From positions 1 through 64,000 of the forward strand of contig NZ_DLHL01000055.1 of assembly GCF_002483225.1 (NCBI RefSeq): a stretch of DNA of 64,000 nucleotides, given 5' to 3'. Of this stretch, positions 23,799-32,979 are shown one piece after another. The stretch is from Gemmatimonas sp. UBA7669. Its GTDB lineage: Bacteria; Gemmatimonadota; Gemmatimonadetes; Gemmatimonadales; Gemmatimonadaceae. The notes under the pieces are model-generated. The model worked only from the letters and a program-made list of their open reading frames with translations. It was not told where the DNA came from and made no database searches. The position numbers and the translations under genes are program-made. Each line of letters starts with the position of its first letter. Within the stretch, counting starts at the first letter, position 1.

Positions 23799-24892
23799 TC
23801 CCCCCAGCGCGCGCGCACGCCCCGCACATCGATGTGCACGAAGGGCCCGTGCGCGCTGGTGGCCTTGTAGATGCCAACGCCACCCACGAGCTCCGGATAC
23901 CGCTGTTCGACACGCTCGGCGGCCTGGGCGATGACCCGCGCATCGCGCGTGTCCACCCGCCCGTCGCCATTGAGATCCGACATCCAGTCCTTGCTGCCGT
24001 TCACCACGTACACATCGGCGGCATCACCATACTGGTGACGGCTGTCGCTGGCGCGGCCACCGGCGCCTACCCCCTGTGCGTTGTACTGCGGCGTACGGAA
24101 CCCGCTCATGACCTTGAGCTGATTGGCTGCAACGCCCATGTCGCGCAATTCGGCGAGCACCAGTTCGAGCTTGTCGAGCAGCGGCTCGCGGAGCACGAGA
24201 TACTTGGGCCAAACGCTGTGCTGGTCCTTCGTGAGGAAGTCGCGCAGACGGAAGTGCTCCGAAATGCGCGTGTCCTGGTTGGCGAGCGTGACTTCGAGGA
24301 AGCCGTCGGGCTGTCCGCGCAGTGCGGCGGCCGACCCACTGTTGGCTGCCAGGGTGACCTGCGCGCGCGGAGCGCGGCGCTCGGCCGGGAAGGTGCCAAT
24401 GCGATAGCTGCCGATGCGCCCCTGCACCTTGTCGGCAAAGGGACGCATGGTGATGAAGTGAAACGGGCCGTCCTTGAGGGCCGAGGTGTAGACACCGGCA
24501 CGCTGTGCGACCGGCTCACCAAAAAGTTCGCGGAGCACGGGCAGACCGGCTGCGAGCCGCGGACTGAGGAAACGAGCGCGGAGCTTCCCGCTGTTGCCAC
24601 GCAGGGTGTCGAGCAACGAGGCCAGCGCGGAATCGGGCGAAGCCTTGGGCGCGGGCAGCCCCGGCGCACGCCCGGACGTGGCGCGCGCCGGAGCCGGGCG
24701 CACCAGAGAAACGAGCGTTGCACACACGAGCGCGGCCGCCACCACCATGAGAGAATGGCGAAGCGGGCGCACGCGCCGGGAACGCGCAGAAGTGCTACTA
24801 TGCAAAGGCGCTGACGCGCCGGACTTGGACACGAGATCGAGTACGGGTTGAACGGCCGGATCGAGTGATGTACCTGCAGAACAGACGATCAA
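23792..24892 (-). CDS. Exported M15-type peptidase-like protein with embedded EF-hand-like loop (copy 1)
   Basis: Up to 366 residues. A basic N-terminus and hydrophobic segment (about 48-68) look like a long signal anchor; the 24892 start is a TTG and a later start (for example TTG 24802 or ATG 24748) is possible. The peptidase part matches copy 2: SGFRTP, SRHQYGDAADVYVV, and HIDVRG with the last ligand His. DLNGDGRVDTRDA lies between them and again fits a calcium-binding loop. Probably acts on cell-wall peptides in the periplasm. Confidence 0.72.
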   Translation of the reverse strand: MIVCSAGTSLDPAVQPVLDLVSKSGASAPLHSSTSARSRRVRPLRHSLMVVAAALVCATLVSLVRPAPARATSGRAPGLPAPKASPDSALASLLDTLRGNSGKLRARFLSPRLAAGLPVLRELFGEPVAQRAGVYTSALKDGPFHFITMRPFADKVQGRIGSYRIGTFPAERRAPRAQVTLAANSGSAAALRGQPDGFLEVTLANQDTRISEHFRLRDFLTKDQHSVWPKYLVLREPLLDKLELVLAELRDMGVAANQLKVMSGFRTPQYNAQGVGAGGRASDSRHQYGDAADVYVVNGSKDWMSDLNGDGRVDTRDARVIAQAAERVEQRYPELVGGVGIYKATSAHGPFVHIDVRGVRARWGEW

Positions 24893-24913
24893 CGGCGCAG
24901 CCGGGAAATATAG

Positions 24914-25744
24914 TCAGTAGATGTAGACGGGCGTCCCGAGGCCGACGGTGTGATACAAGCGAGCGATGTCTTCGTTCCGCATGCGTACGCAGCCATGGCT
25001 GACGGCCTGCCCAATGGAGGCGGGATTGTTGGTGCCATGAATCCCGTAGCCATCGCCGAGGTAGAGACGAAAGCTCCCCAGCACGTCGCCATAGCGGCGT
25101 TGATTCGTTCCATAGGGCGGGATAACGATGCGCCCGTCGGCCACAATTTCGCGGCCGTCGCTGGCACTGAGCGGCACGGCCTCTCCACCGGCCGTCACGC
25201 GGACCACGTCATTGCCACGCACCGTGATCTGCGATCCGTCCTTGAGCGCGAGCGGCTTGCCACGCACCAGTTGCACCAGTCCCAGGCGGCGCTTGTTGGC
25301 CTGTTCCTGATAGTGCCAGTCGGGGGGAATCCAGGCCGGCGCCGAGTCGAGGCGCTGCACCTCCAGTCGTCCGCGCGGGGTTTCGAAGCGCAGCACCTTG
25401 TTGGCGCCTTTGAGCACGAGGTGTTTGCCGGACCCGGTGGCGACGGGCGCCGTGAACAGGACGCTGTCGCCCTGCTTGTACCAGAGTCGGCGGTCGGCGA
25501 CGGAGATCACCAGGTAGGGCGTGTCGGTGGCCGGCGCGGCGGTCGCGCTGAGCGAGCCGCGCAAAGAGTCCAGCGACAGGCCGGACTCGAGCACGACCTG
25601 CTCCAGCGCCTCGCTGTTGTCGTTAAACACGATGCGAGCCACATCGCGCTCGAACCGCACGCGGAGCGTGTGCCAGACGGCCCAGCCGGCATGTACGGCC
25701 AGCGCGGCGTTGGCGGCCAGGAGCAGCATGGTTGACTTCTTCAT
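24914..25744 (-). CDS. L,D-transpeptidase (YkuD domain)
   Basis: A 276-residue exported protein with an N-terminal membrane segment (about 5-25). The YkuD domain occupies about residues 75-276. The catalytic motif HGTNNPASIGQAVSHGCVRM is complete, including the nucleophilic Cys in SHGCVRM. Such enzymes make 3-3 cross-links or attach proteins to peptidoglycan. Thirteen bases separate it from the upstream paralogue, whose active site is destroyed, and two M15-type genes follow. Confidence 0.92.
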   Translation of the reverse strand: MKKSTMLLLAANAALAVHAGWAVWHTLRVRFERDVARIVFNDNSEALEQVVLESGLSLDSLRGSLSATAAPATDTPYLVISVADRRLWYKQGDSVLFTAPVATGSGKHLVLKGANKVLRFETPRGRLEVQRLDSAPAWIPPDWHYQEQANKRRLGLVQLVRGKPLALKDGSQITVRGNDVVRVTAGGEAVPLSASDGREIVADGRIVIPPYGTNQRRYGDVLGSFRLYLGDGYGIHGTNNPASIGQAVSHGCVRMRNEDIARLYHTVGLGTPVYIY

Positions 25745-25757
25745 GTGTTTCTATATT

Positions 25758-26417
25758 TCAGTAGAAGTAGACACGCATGCCTGGCGAGAGATTTTCACGA
25801 ATGGCGCGCAGGTCGGCGGCCTCTAGGCGAATGGCACCCGGCATCACATAACTGCTGTCAGCCAATGGCCCTTGCTCGGGAAGGCTGTACAGCAGTGTAC
25901 CGCCGGTGGTGACCAGCGCCAGCGGGCCCGTCCAGCCGGCCCCCAGGCGGCGGTCGGGCGGCACTTGGCCGCGGTCAGCCCAAAGCCAGGCAGGCAGCTC
26001 AAGGCTGTCTTTGGCCCCCAGCACCGTCTGCAGGGCTCGCATGCCCAGCGGCGGCGCCACGTGCACGGTGTCGGGTGGCAGGCCCACGCGGCGGGCCGGC
26101 CCGATGCGCGCGGGCATGACCCGCAGCCGCGCGGCGCCGCGGTCGAGCGCGACGTAGCCCGAATCCAAATGCACGGCGAGGTGCAGATTGTCGTCGCCCC
26201 GGGCCTGACGTTGCGCGATGAGATAGTGGAGTTGCGCCCGATCGGCATCCGCTGCCACCAGGGCATCGGCGCGGCGACGTTCGAGATCGGACATGCCCTC
26301 ACGCAGGCGGGCGGTTTCGGCGCGATAGCCGGACCGGCGCCAGGCAAGGGCACCTTCCACCCCCAACAGGGTGACCAAGATCAGGAGCAGCAGAATGGTG
26401 CGACGTCGTCCACGCAT
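25758..26417 (-). CDS. Catalytically dead L,D-transpeptidase-like protein
   Basis: A 219-residue protein with an N-terminal membrane segment (about 7-26) and a short coiled-coil-like stretch (about 30-70). The C-terminus, MPGAIRLEAADLRAIRENL then RVYFY, aligns with the end of the next gene's YkuD domain (SHGCVRMRNEDIARLYHTV, then PVYIY). The catalytic His and Cys are replaced by Pro and Ala. It may regulate or scaffold the active neighbour. The assignment is by alignment with that neighbour, so moderate certainty. Confidence 0.65.
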   Translation of the reverse strand: MRGRRRTILLLLILVTLLGVEGALAWRRSGYRAETARLREGMSDLERRRADALVAADADRAQLHYLIAQRQARGDDNLHLAVHLDSGYVALDRGAARLRVMPARIGPARRVGLPPDTVHVAPPLGMRALQTVLGAKDSLELPAWLWADRGQVPPDRRLGAGWTGPLALVTTGGTLLYSLPEQGPLADSSYVMPGAIRLEAADLRAIRENLSPGMRVYFY

Positions 26418-26487
26418 CAGGCACGCAAGAGGCAGCAGGGTTTAGATTGCCACGCGGTTCCCCATCTCAGCTTATACACGGAGACCG

Positions 26488-28110
26488 ATGTCCGCACGAC
26501 CCGCACGCGCGGTGGCCCTCATCATCCTTGACGGATGGGGCTATCGGGAAGACTGCGAGGCCAACGCCATCTGCCTGGCGCGCACGCCCAACTGGGACCG
26601 CATCTGGCAGCACCCGTCGCGCACGCTGCTTTCGGCGTCCGGACGCTCCGTGGGTTTGCCCGACGGCCAGATGGGCAACAGTGAGGTGGGTCACATGAAC
26701 CTCGGCGCCGGGCGCGTGGTGATGCAGGACCTGGTGCGCATAGGCGTGGCCATCGAGGACGGCAGCTTCTTCGCCAACCCTGCCCTGCTCGCGGCCTGCG
26801 CGCATGTACGACAGACGGGTGGCACGCTGCATCTCCTTGGATTGCTCGGCGATGGGGGCGTGCACGCGCACGAGTCCCATTTGTTCGCGCTGGTGGATCT
26901 GGCCGCGCAGCAGGGCGTGCCGCGCACGGCGGTGCATGCCTTGCTGGATGGACGTGACGCGCCGCCCACCAGTGGCATGGAGTACCTGCGACGCGCGCTC
27001 GCTCGCATGGACGGCAAGGCGCACCTGGCCTCGGTGTGCGGCCGCTACTATGGCATGGACCGCGATCAGCGCTGGGAGCGCACGGGCGCGTGGTATGCGG
27101 CCGCCGTCCGAGGAGAAGGGCCGCGCGAAACCGATGCGCTTGCCGCGCTGCAGCGCGCGTACGACGCCGGCACGACCGACGAGTTTGTGCTGCCCTGGGT
27201 GATGGCCGATGCCGGTGGTTTGCCGGTGGCGCCAATGCGCGACGGTGACGCGCTGATCTGCTTCAATTTCCGCAGCGACCGTTTGCGGCAGACGCTGCGT
27301 GCGCTGAGCGAAGGGGACTTCGCCGGCTTTGCCACGGGTGCACGGCCCGCGCTGCACATCACCACCATGACGCGCTACGACGAGCGCTATGCGTTCCCGG
27401 TGGCGTTTGCGCCGCAAAGCATGCAGCACCTGGTGGGTGACGTGATTGCTGAAGCAGGCCTTGCGCAGCTTCGCACCGCGGAGACCGAGAAGTATCCACA
27501 CGTGACGTTCTTCTTCAACGGCGGACGCGACGAACCGCTGGTCGGTGAAGACCGTCGCATGGTGGCCAGCCCCAAGGTGCCCACCTACGATCTGCAGCCC
27601 GAAATGAGTGCGCACGGCGTGTGTGACATTCTGTGCGAGGCCCTCGCGCAGCGCAGCCACGACTTCATGCTCTGCAACTTTGCCAACACCGACATGGTGG
27701 GGCATACGGGCTCGTTGCCGGCCGCCATTGCCGCGGCAGAAGCCGTGGATGCCTGTCTCGGACGCATTCTCGAGGCGGCACGCGTTGGTGGTGCGCGTCT
27801 GATTATCACGGCCGACCACGGCAACGCCGATGTGATGGTTGATCCTGTAACGCACCAGCCGCACACCGCGCACACCACCAACCCGGTGCCGCTGGTGTTG
27901 CTGGACCCGGACGAAACCGCCACGCTGCGCAGTGGAGGGGCCCTCTGTGACGTGGGACCGACCGCGCTCACCCTGCTTGGTTTGCCCCTGCCGCCGGAAA
28001 TGAGCGGCCGCGATCTGCGCCTGAGTGGCCAAGCACTGGCTGTTCCGGTGGCGCTCCCCACTGCAGTGTCTGTGCCGCCGGCCGTCACTGTTCCATCTCC
28101 CCTTGCCTGA
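26488..28110 (+). CDS. gpmI: 2,3-bisphosphoglycerate-independent phosphoglycerate mutase
   Basis: Interconverts 3- and 2-phosphoglycerate in glycolysis. The protein is 540 residues, slightly longer than usual because of a 25-residue tail. LIILDGWGYRE carries the first metal Asp, MGNSEVGHMNLGAGR holds the catalytic Ser, and the second metal site is seen in NFANTDMVGHTG and ITADHGNAD. A ribosome binding site (GGAGA) precedes the ATG. The stop overlaps the ATG of the next gene by one base. Confidence 0.96.
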   Translation: MSARPARAVALIILDGWGYREDCEANAICLARTPNWDRIWQHPSRTLLSASGRSVGLPDGQMGNSEVGHMNLGAGRVVMQDLVRIGVAIEDGSFFANPALLAACAHVRQTGGTLHLLGLLGDGGVHAHESHLFALVDLAAQQGVPRTAVHALLDGRDAPPTSGMEYLRRALARMDGKAHLASVCGRYYGMDRDQRWERTGAWYAAAVRGEGPRETDALAALQRAYDAGTTDEFVLPWVMADAGGLPVAPMRDGDALICFNFRSDRLRQTLRALSEGDFAGFATGARPALHITTMTRYDERYAFPVAFAPQSMQHLVGDVIAEAGLAQLRTAETEKYPHVTFFFNGGRDEPLVGEDRRMVASPKVPTYDLQPEMSAHGVCDILCEALAQRSHDFMLCNFANTDMVGHTGSLPAAIAAAEAVDACLGRILEAARVGGARLIITADHGNADVMVDPVTHQPHTAHTTNPVPLVLLDPDETATLRSGGALCDVGPTALTLLGLPLPPEMSGRDLRLSGQALAVPVALPTAVSVPPAVTVPSPLA

Positions 28111-28847
28111 TGCGCGTGCCATTCATGCTTCGTCGTGCCCCGCTGCGTTCCCTGTTCGCCTCAATCGCGCCGATCGTGGCCGCACTCCTGGTTCTGCCCG
28201 TCGCCACGGCCTCGGCGCAGATTGGCCACATGCCGGACAAGAGTCCCTATGAGGACTTCAAGATCGGGCAGACACTCACCATCATGGGCGGTTGGATGAA
28301 CATGCGGCGCGATCCGGCCAACGTGGCGCCCGATGCCAACTGGCTGGCCGCTCTGCGCTACGACATCGGCGTGGGTGGCCCCGCGTCGCTCTTCGCCCGC
28401 TATGTCGCCTCACCCTCGCAGCGCAACGTGCTGGTGCCGTCGAACACACAGGCCACGCGCATCATTGCGCGGCCCAGCGTGACCACACATATGGCCGATC
28501 TGGGTCTCGATGTGTCGTTGACCGGGCGAAAGACCTACCGGCGATTCATGCCTTCGGTGAATGGCGGGATCGGCATCGTCTCCGACTTCGCGTCGGCCGA
28601 TACCGGCAGCTATCAGTTCGGCACAAAGTTCTCGTTCTCCTACGGCTTCAGCATGCGCTACATCCCGCGCCGTGGGCCGCAGCTCCGCGTGGACTTCACC
28701 AACTTCATCTGGCAGTACCAGTATCCCGATCGCTACTTCGTGTTGGCCAACGACACGACGTCGGTACTGCGCCGAGCCAGTGAACAGTCGGCGTGGCGTG
28801 GCAACTGGGGCGTGAGCGCCGGCGTCTCGGTGCCACTGTTCCGCTGA
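28110..28847 (+). CDS. Exported outer-membrane beta-barrel-like protein
   Basis: A 245-residue protein of unknown function with a signal peptide (residues 1-36, cleavage after ATASA). The mature part has alternating hydrophobic/polar strands and ends in Phe-Arg after VSAGVSVPLF, like small outer-membrane barrels. Coupled to gpmI by a TGATG overlap, which is probably transcriptional convenience rather than shared function. Confidence 0.68.
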   Translation: MRVPFMLRRAPLRSLFASIAPIVAALLVLPVATASAQIGHMPDKSPYEDFKIGQTLTIMGGWMNMRRDPANVAPDANWLAALRYDIGVGGPASLFARYVASPSQRNVLVPSNTQATRIIARPSVTTHMADLGLDVSLTGRKTYRRFMPSVNGGIGIVSDFASADTGSYQFGTKFSFSYGFSMRYIPRRGPQLRVDFTNFIWQYQYPDRYFVLANDTTSVLRRASEQSAWRGNWGVSAGVSVPLFR

Positions 28848-28857
28848 GGCGCCGTCG

Positions 28858-29286
28858 GTGCCGCGTACCTCGCTGACACGCCGCGTGATGTTTGCCGCGG
28901 CCCATCGGTACCGTCGTCCCGACTGGAGCGATCAGGAAAACGTTGACGTATTCGGCGCCTGTGCCCATCCGCACTATCACGGTCACACTTATGTGTGTGA
29001 CGTGACGGTGTCGGGGCCGGTGGACGAGGAAACTGGCTTCCTGGTGGATCTCGGGTTTCTCGATCAGGTGCTGCAGCGCGAGGTCCGGGCACGCTTCGAT
29101 CACCGCAATATCAACATGGATGTTCCGGAGTTTGCCGACGGCAAATTGATTCCCACGGGCGAGAACCTGGCGCGCTTCATTTGCGAACGGGTGCAGGCCG
29201 CGTTGTCGCACACCACGGCGCGGGTCATTCGTGTGCATCTGGCGGAAGACGCGACCTTGAGCAGCACCTACGAGGTGGACGCGTGA
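28858..29286 (+). CDS. queD: 6-carboxytetrahydropterin synthase / 6-pyruvoyltetrahydropterin synthase homologue
   Basis: A 142-residue QueD/PTPS-family enzyme, normal length. Zinc-binding His residues are in FAAAHRY and HPHYHGHTY, and the family's FDHRNIN motif follows. QueD makes 6-carboxy-5,6,7,8-tetrahydropterin for queuosine and related 7-deazapurines. No other queuosine gene is in the window. GTG is the start in frame; the stop overlaps the next ATG by one base. Confidence 0.9.
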   Translation: MPRTSLTRRVMFAAAHRYRRPDWSDQENVDVFGACAHPHYHGHTYVCDVTVSGPVDEETGFLVDLGFLDQVLQREVRARFDHRNINMDVPEFADGKLIPTGENLARFICERVQAALSHTTARVIRVHLAEDATLSSTYEVDA

Positions 29287-30860
29287 TGGAGCGGCGCCAT
29301 GGTTTACCGCTGTTGGCGGTACTCGTGTTCGCAGCCTGCAGCAGCGCATCGCGTGGCCCGACCGCCGACCTGCCGCCGCATCGGCCGGAACCGCCGGCGC
29401 CGTACATGGCACCGGCCGCGGTTGTTCGGCCGCCCAACGTACGTGAGGTACTGCGCGGTATTGCCGACTCGGTGCTGGCCGCGCCCATGTGGCGGAACGC
29501 GCGCTGGGGCATGCTGGTGGTTGATGCACAGCGGGGTGACACGCTGTTGTCACACGACGCCGATCGGCTGTTCATGCCGGCGTCCAATCAGAAGCTGCTG
29601 ACCGGCGCCATTGCGCTGGAGGTCCTTGGGCCGGATCACCAGTGGCGCACCCCGGTGCTGTTGCACGGCACGCAGCGGGGCCACACGTTTTTTGGTGACG
29701 TGCTTGTGCAGGGTTCGGGCGATCCAAGCGTGAGTCACGCGCTGCGCGGCGGCGACGCGGCATCAGCCTTTCAGCCCATGCTTGACGCGCTCAAGGCTCG
29801 CGGCATCACGCGCATTGCCGGGCGCATTCGTGCGGACGGGGACGCGCTGCCGGGGGCCACAACCGGCTACGGATGGGCGTGGGACGATTTTGACGCGGGT
29901 TACAGCGCGGCCATCGATGAACTGATGTTCAACGAAGGCGAGCTGTATGTGCATGTAAAGGCCGGCAGCAAGGTGGGGCAGCCGGTGCGTGTGCAGACAC
30001 TTCCCACACGTGGCTATCCACGCGTTGCGGTGCGGGCCCGCACGCGGGACTCTGCGCCAGCCGCCATGAGTTCAGTCGCAGGCCGCGCCGAGCGCATCAC
30101 GGTGGCCTATTACTCCATTGGTGACCGCGTGGTGGTGGATGGCAGCCTGGCACTCGGCGACAGCATGCGAGTGACGATGGCCTACCGTCACCCGGCTGAT
30201 GCCTATCTGGCCGCACTGCGCGAACGTCTGGCCGACAGCGGCGTGGTGCTGCGCGCGCAGCGTGTGGCGCGTCGCGACACACTGGGCCGTGCACCCGATA
30301 CGCTCACGGTGCTGATGTCTGCACCGTTTCCGGCTGTGCTGGCCCGCATGGAAAAGCCTTCACAAAACCAGATGGCGGAGTTGTTCTTTCGCAGCAGCGC
30401 GCTCAAAGCGACGGGCTCGGGTAGCGCCGACAGTGCACAGGCGCTTGGCGCTCGCGTATTGAGTCAGTGGGGGATTGGCGCGCAGGACGTGGCCTATCGC
30501 GATGGCAGTGGCCTGTCGCGTCATGACTATCTCACGCCACGCGCAGTCGTGCGCGTGCTCGATGCCGCGCATCGTGCGCCGTGGGGCGAGCTGTTTCGCA
30601 ATTCGCTCCCGGTGGCCGGTGTGGACGGCACCATTGCCAACCGCATGCGTGGCACCCCGGCAGCCGGCAACGTGCGCGCCAAGACCGGTACACTCGACAA
30701 GGCCCGCGCACTATCGGGCTACGTGACCACGGCCGACGGTCAGTTGCTGCTGTTTTCGCTGCTGGCCAACAACTACAGCGTGCCGACGCGCGAAGTGGAG
30801 CGTGTGCAGGACCTGATCGCGGCCTATCTCGCGTCAACAACCCTGGTAACGGACAAGTGA
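29286..30860 (+). CDS. dacB: D-alanyl-D-alanine carboxypeptidase / endopeptidase, peptidase S13 (DacB, PBP4-type) lipoprotein
   Basis: A 524-residue low-molecular-mass penicillin-binding protein. The N-terminus has a lipobox (LVFAAC, about residues 13-18), so it is probably a lipoprotein. The active-site motifs are SNQK (Ser-x-x-Lys) near residue 98, SQN (Ser-x-Asn) and RAKTGT (Lys-Thr-Gly). It trims or cleaves peptidoglycan peptides in the periplasm. ATG overlaps the queD stop by one base and the stop overlaps the moeA GTG by four. Confidence 0.93.
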   Translation: MERRHGLPLLAVLVFAACSSASRGPTADLPPHRPEPPAPYMAPAAVVRPPNVREVLRGIADSVLAAPMWRNARWGMLVVDAQRGDTLLSHDADRLFMPASNQKLLTGAIALEVLGPDHQWRTPVLLHGTQRGHTFFGDVLVQGSGDPSVSHALRGGDAASAFQPMLDALKARGITRIAGRIRADGDALPGATTGYGWAWDDFDAGYSAAIDELMFNEGELYVHVKAGSKVGQPVRVQTLPTRGYPRVAVRARTRDSAPAAMSSVAGRAERITVAYYSIGDRVVVDGSLALGDSMRVTMAYRHPADAYLAALRERLADSGVVLRAQRVARRDTLGRAPDTLTVLMSAPFPAVLARMEKPSQNQMAELFFRSSALKATGSGSADSAQALGARVLSQWGIGAQDVAYRDGSGLSRHDYLTPRAVVRVLDAAHRAPWGELFRNSLPVAGVDGTIANRMRGTPAAGNVRAKTGTLDKARALSGYVTTADGQLLLFSLLANNYSVPTREVERVQDLIAAYLASTTLVTDK

Positions 30861-32185
30861 CCGGCGCGCGTGGTCTGTCGTACGACGATGCGCTGCACTC
30901 CATTCTGGACTCGGTGCGCGACCAGCGCACGCCGCTCGAGTGGATCGCGCTCGAGTCATCACTTGGTCGGGCGCTGGCGCAGGATGTAACGAGCCGCCTT
31001 GCGCTGCCGCCGTGGGACAATGCTGGCATGGACGGCTACGCTGTGCGGCGCAGCGATGTGCTGGGCGCGTCCCGCAGTGTGCCGCGCGTGCTGCCCGTGA
31101 TCGGCACCAGCATGGCGGGCGCCGATGCCACCCAGTTGCCCTGGGTGCAGGCGGGTACGGCGCTTCGTATCATGACCGGGGCGCCCATGCCTCCGGGCGC
31201 CGACGCCGTGGTGCGTGTGGAGGACAGCGATGCCGGCGAGACGCAGGTGGTCATTCACGATGACCGCGATGCGCAGGGCCGCGGCAACGTGCGTCCGCGC
31301 GGCGAAGACGTGGAAAGCGGTCAGGTGGTCTTCACGGCTGGCACCAGCGTTCGCGCGGCGCACCTTGGTGTGCTCGCATCGATTGGCCAGCGGCAGGTGC
31401 CCGTGCACCGCGCCCCACGCGTGGCCATGGTGTCCAGCGGTGATGAACTGGTGCTGCTGGACGACTTTGACGCGGCGTTGGCAGGTCAGCGCATCGTGTC
31501 TTCGAGTCACTATGCGCTGCCGGCATTGCTGAAAGCAGCCGGTGCCGACGTACAGGTTCGCCCGCCGGTACCCGATACGCTTGATGCACTGACGCAGGCG
31601 CTTGGTGAAGCGTTGGACGATGGCTGCGACGTGCTGCTGACCACGGGTGGGGTGTCGGTGGGTGCGCATGACTATACCCGCGAAGCGCTGGCTCGTGTGG
31701 GTGGCACGCAGCATTTCTGGCGCGCGCGCATTCGCCCGGGTGGCCCCATTGGTACGGGCAGCGTTCGTGGGGTGCCCTGGATTGGATTGCCGGGCAATCC
31801 GGTGTCGACGCTGGTGACCGCAACGCTGTTTGCGTGGCCGCTGCTTCGCACGCTGGCCGGTCACAGAGCGGTGCTGCCGGCGCGCATTCCCGTGCGCGTG
31901 GCGCCATGGCTTGAGGCGCCACTCGAAACACCGGCCCCTCTTACCTACTTCCTGCGCGTACAACTGTCGGTGGGAGACGATGGCATGCTGGAAGCCGCGC
32001 CCGCCGGTGCACAGGGTTCCAACCTGCTGCGGACGATGGCCCTGGCCGATGCGCTGCTGATGGTACCCGAGACGGTAGAGCGTGTGATGCCGGGTAGTGT
32101 GCAGCAGGTCGTGCTGTGGCCCGAGTTTTCACTGCAGATGCCGTGGACATCAGCGCCGTTGCCGGCGCAGGGAGTCAGCTCATGA
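30857..32185 (+). CDS. moeA: Molybdopterin molybdenumtransferase (MoeA)
   Basis: A 442-residue MoeA that inserts molybdate into adenylylated molybdopterin. Motifs: PPWDNAGMDGYAVR at the start, RIMTGAPMPPGADAVVRVED, and in the MoCF domain SSGDEL, TTGGVSVGAHD and GLPGNPVS. The start is a GTG four bases inside the end of dacB. No other molybdopterin genes lie nearby. Confidence 0.94.
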   Translation: MTGARGLSYDDALHSILDSVRDQRTPLEWIALESSLGRALAQDVTSRLALPPWDNAGMDGYAVRRSDVLGASRSVPRVLPVIGTSMAGADATQLPWVQAGTALRIMTGAPMPPGADAVVRVEDSDAGETQVVIHDDRDAQGRGNVRPRGEDVESGQVVFTAGTSVRAAHLGVLASIGQRQVPVHRAPRVAMVSSGDELVLLDDFDAALAGQRIVSSSHYALPALLKAAGADVQVRPPVPDTLDALTQALGEALDDGCDVLLTTGGVSVGAHDYTREALARVGGTQHFWRARIRPGGPIGTGSVRGVPWIGLPGNPVSTLVTATLFAWPLLRTLAGHRAVLPARIPVRVAPWLEAPLETPAPLTYFLRVQLSVGDDGMLEAAPAGAQGSNLLRTMALADALLMVPETVERVMPGSVQQVVLWPEFSLQMPWTSAPLPAQGVSS

Positions 32186-32967
32186 ACCCCACCGATGCGC
32201 GGGCGCATGCCGGCGATGGAGCAGACGCCGTGCCGCACGTCACCGACCGGGTGTCCATTGCGGCACGCGCCGACCTGTTCACCTTGCAGGGCGAAGCACT
32301 CGACAACGCATTGGCGCGTTTGTTCGTGCTGGCCGATGAATCCATCACCGTTGGTGACGGCCACACGCATCGCACATTTGCGCTGCGCAAGCCGGCCAAC
32401 GCCGATCACCTCATCAGCGAAGCCGATTTCGTGATGGATGAGCGGTTGCCGTATTGGGCCGACCTCTGGCCCTCCTCACGGGTGCTGGCCGGCGCACTGC
32501 TCAGGCATGTGGGCCAGGGCAAGCGTTTGCTGGAACTGGGCTGTGGCCTCGGTCTCGACACGGTGGCGGCCATGACGGCGGGCTACGCGGTGACGGCCAC
32601 GGACTACTACGAAGACGCCCTGCACGTGACCCGCATGAACGCGCGCCACAACCTGGGGCATGAACCCACGGTGCGCATGGTGAACTGGCGGCAGTGGCCA
32701 CACGACATTGGCGCCTTTGATGTGGTGATCGCGGCCGACGTGTTGTACGAGCGGGAGTACGCCACACTCGTGGCGCGGTGCATCGCGAGCGCACTGTCGC
32801 CAACTGGCGAAGCCTGGGTGGCGGACCCTGGCCGGTTGGCCCTGCCCGACTTTCTCGAGCAGCTGGCACCAGCGGGTCTGGTTCTGCGAGACCGGACCGT
32901 CGTGCCCTTCGAAGAGGGCGCCGTGAAGCAGCAGGTACAACTGCTGCGCATCACGCACGCCGACTGA
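32182..32967 (+). CDS. SAM-dependent methyltransferase (methyltransferase family 16-like)
   Basis: A 261-residue protein. The SAM-binding motif LLELGCGLGLDTVAAM is near residue 118, with FDVVIAADVLYERE (motif IV, near 186). The preceding EADFVMDERLPYWADLWPSS resembles the family 16/lysine methyltransferase group, whose members act on proteins or small metabolites. The substrate is unknown. ATGA overlap with moeA shows translational coupling. Confidence 0.8.
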   Translation: MNPTDARAHAGDGADAVPHVTDRVSIAARADLFTLQGEALDNALARLFVLADESITVGDGHTHRTFALRKPANADHLISEADFVMDERLPYWADLWPSSRVLAGALLRHVGQGKRLLELGCGLGLDTVAAMTAGYAVTATDYYEDALHVTRMNARHNLGHEPTVRMVNWRQWPHDIGAFDVVIAADVLYEREYATLVARCIASALSPTGEAWVADPGRLALPDFLEQLAPAGLVLRDRTVVPFEEGAVKQQVQLLRITHAD

Positions 32968-32979
32968 GCCGCTACGCGG

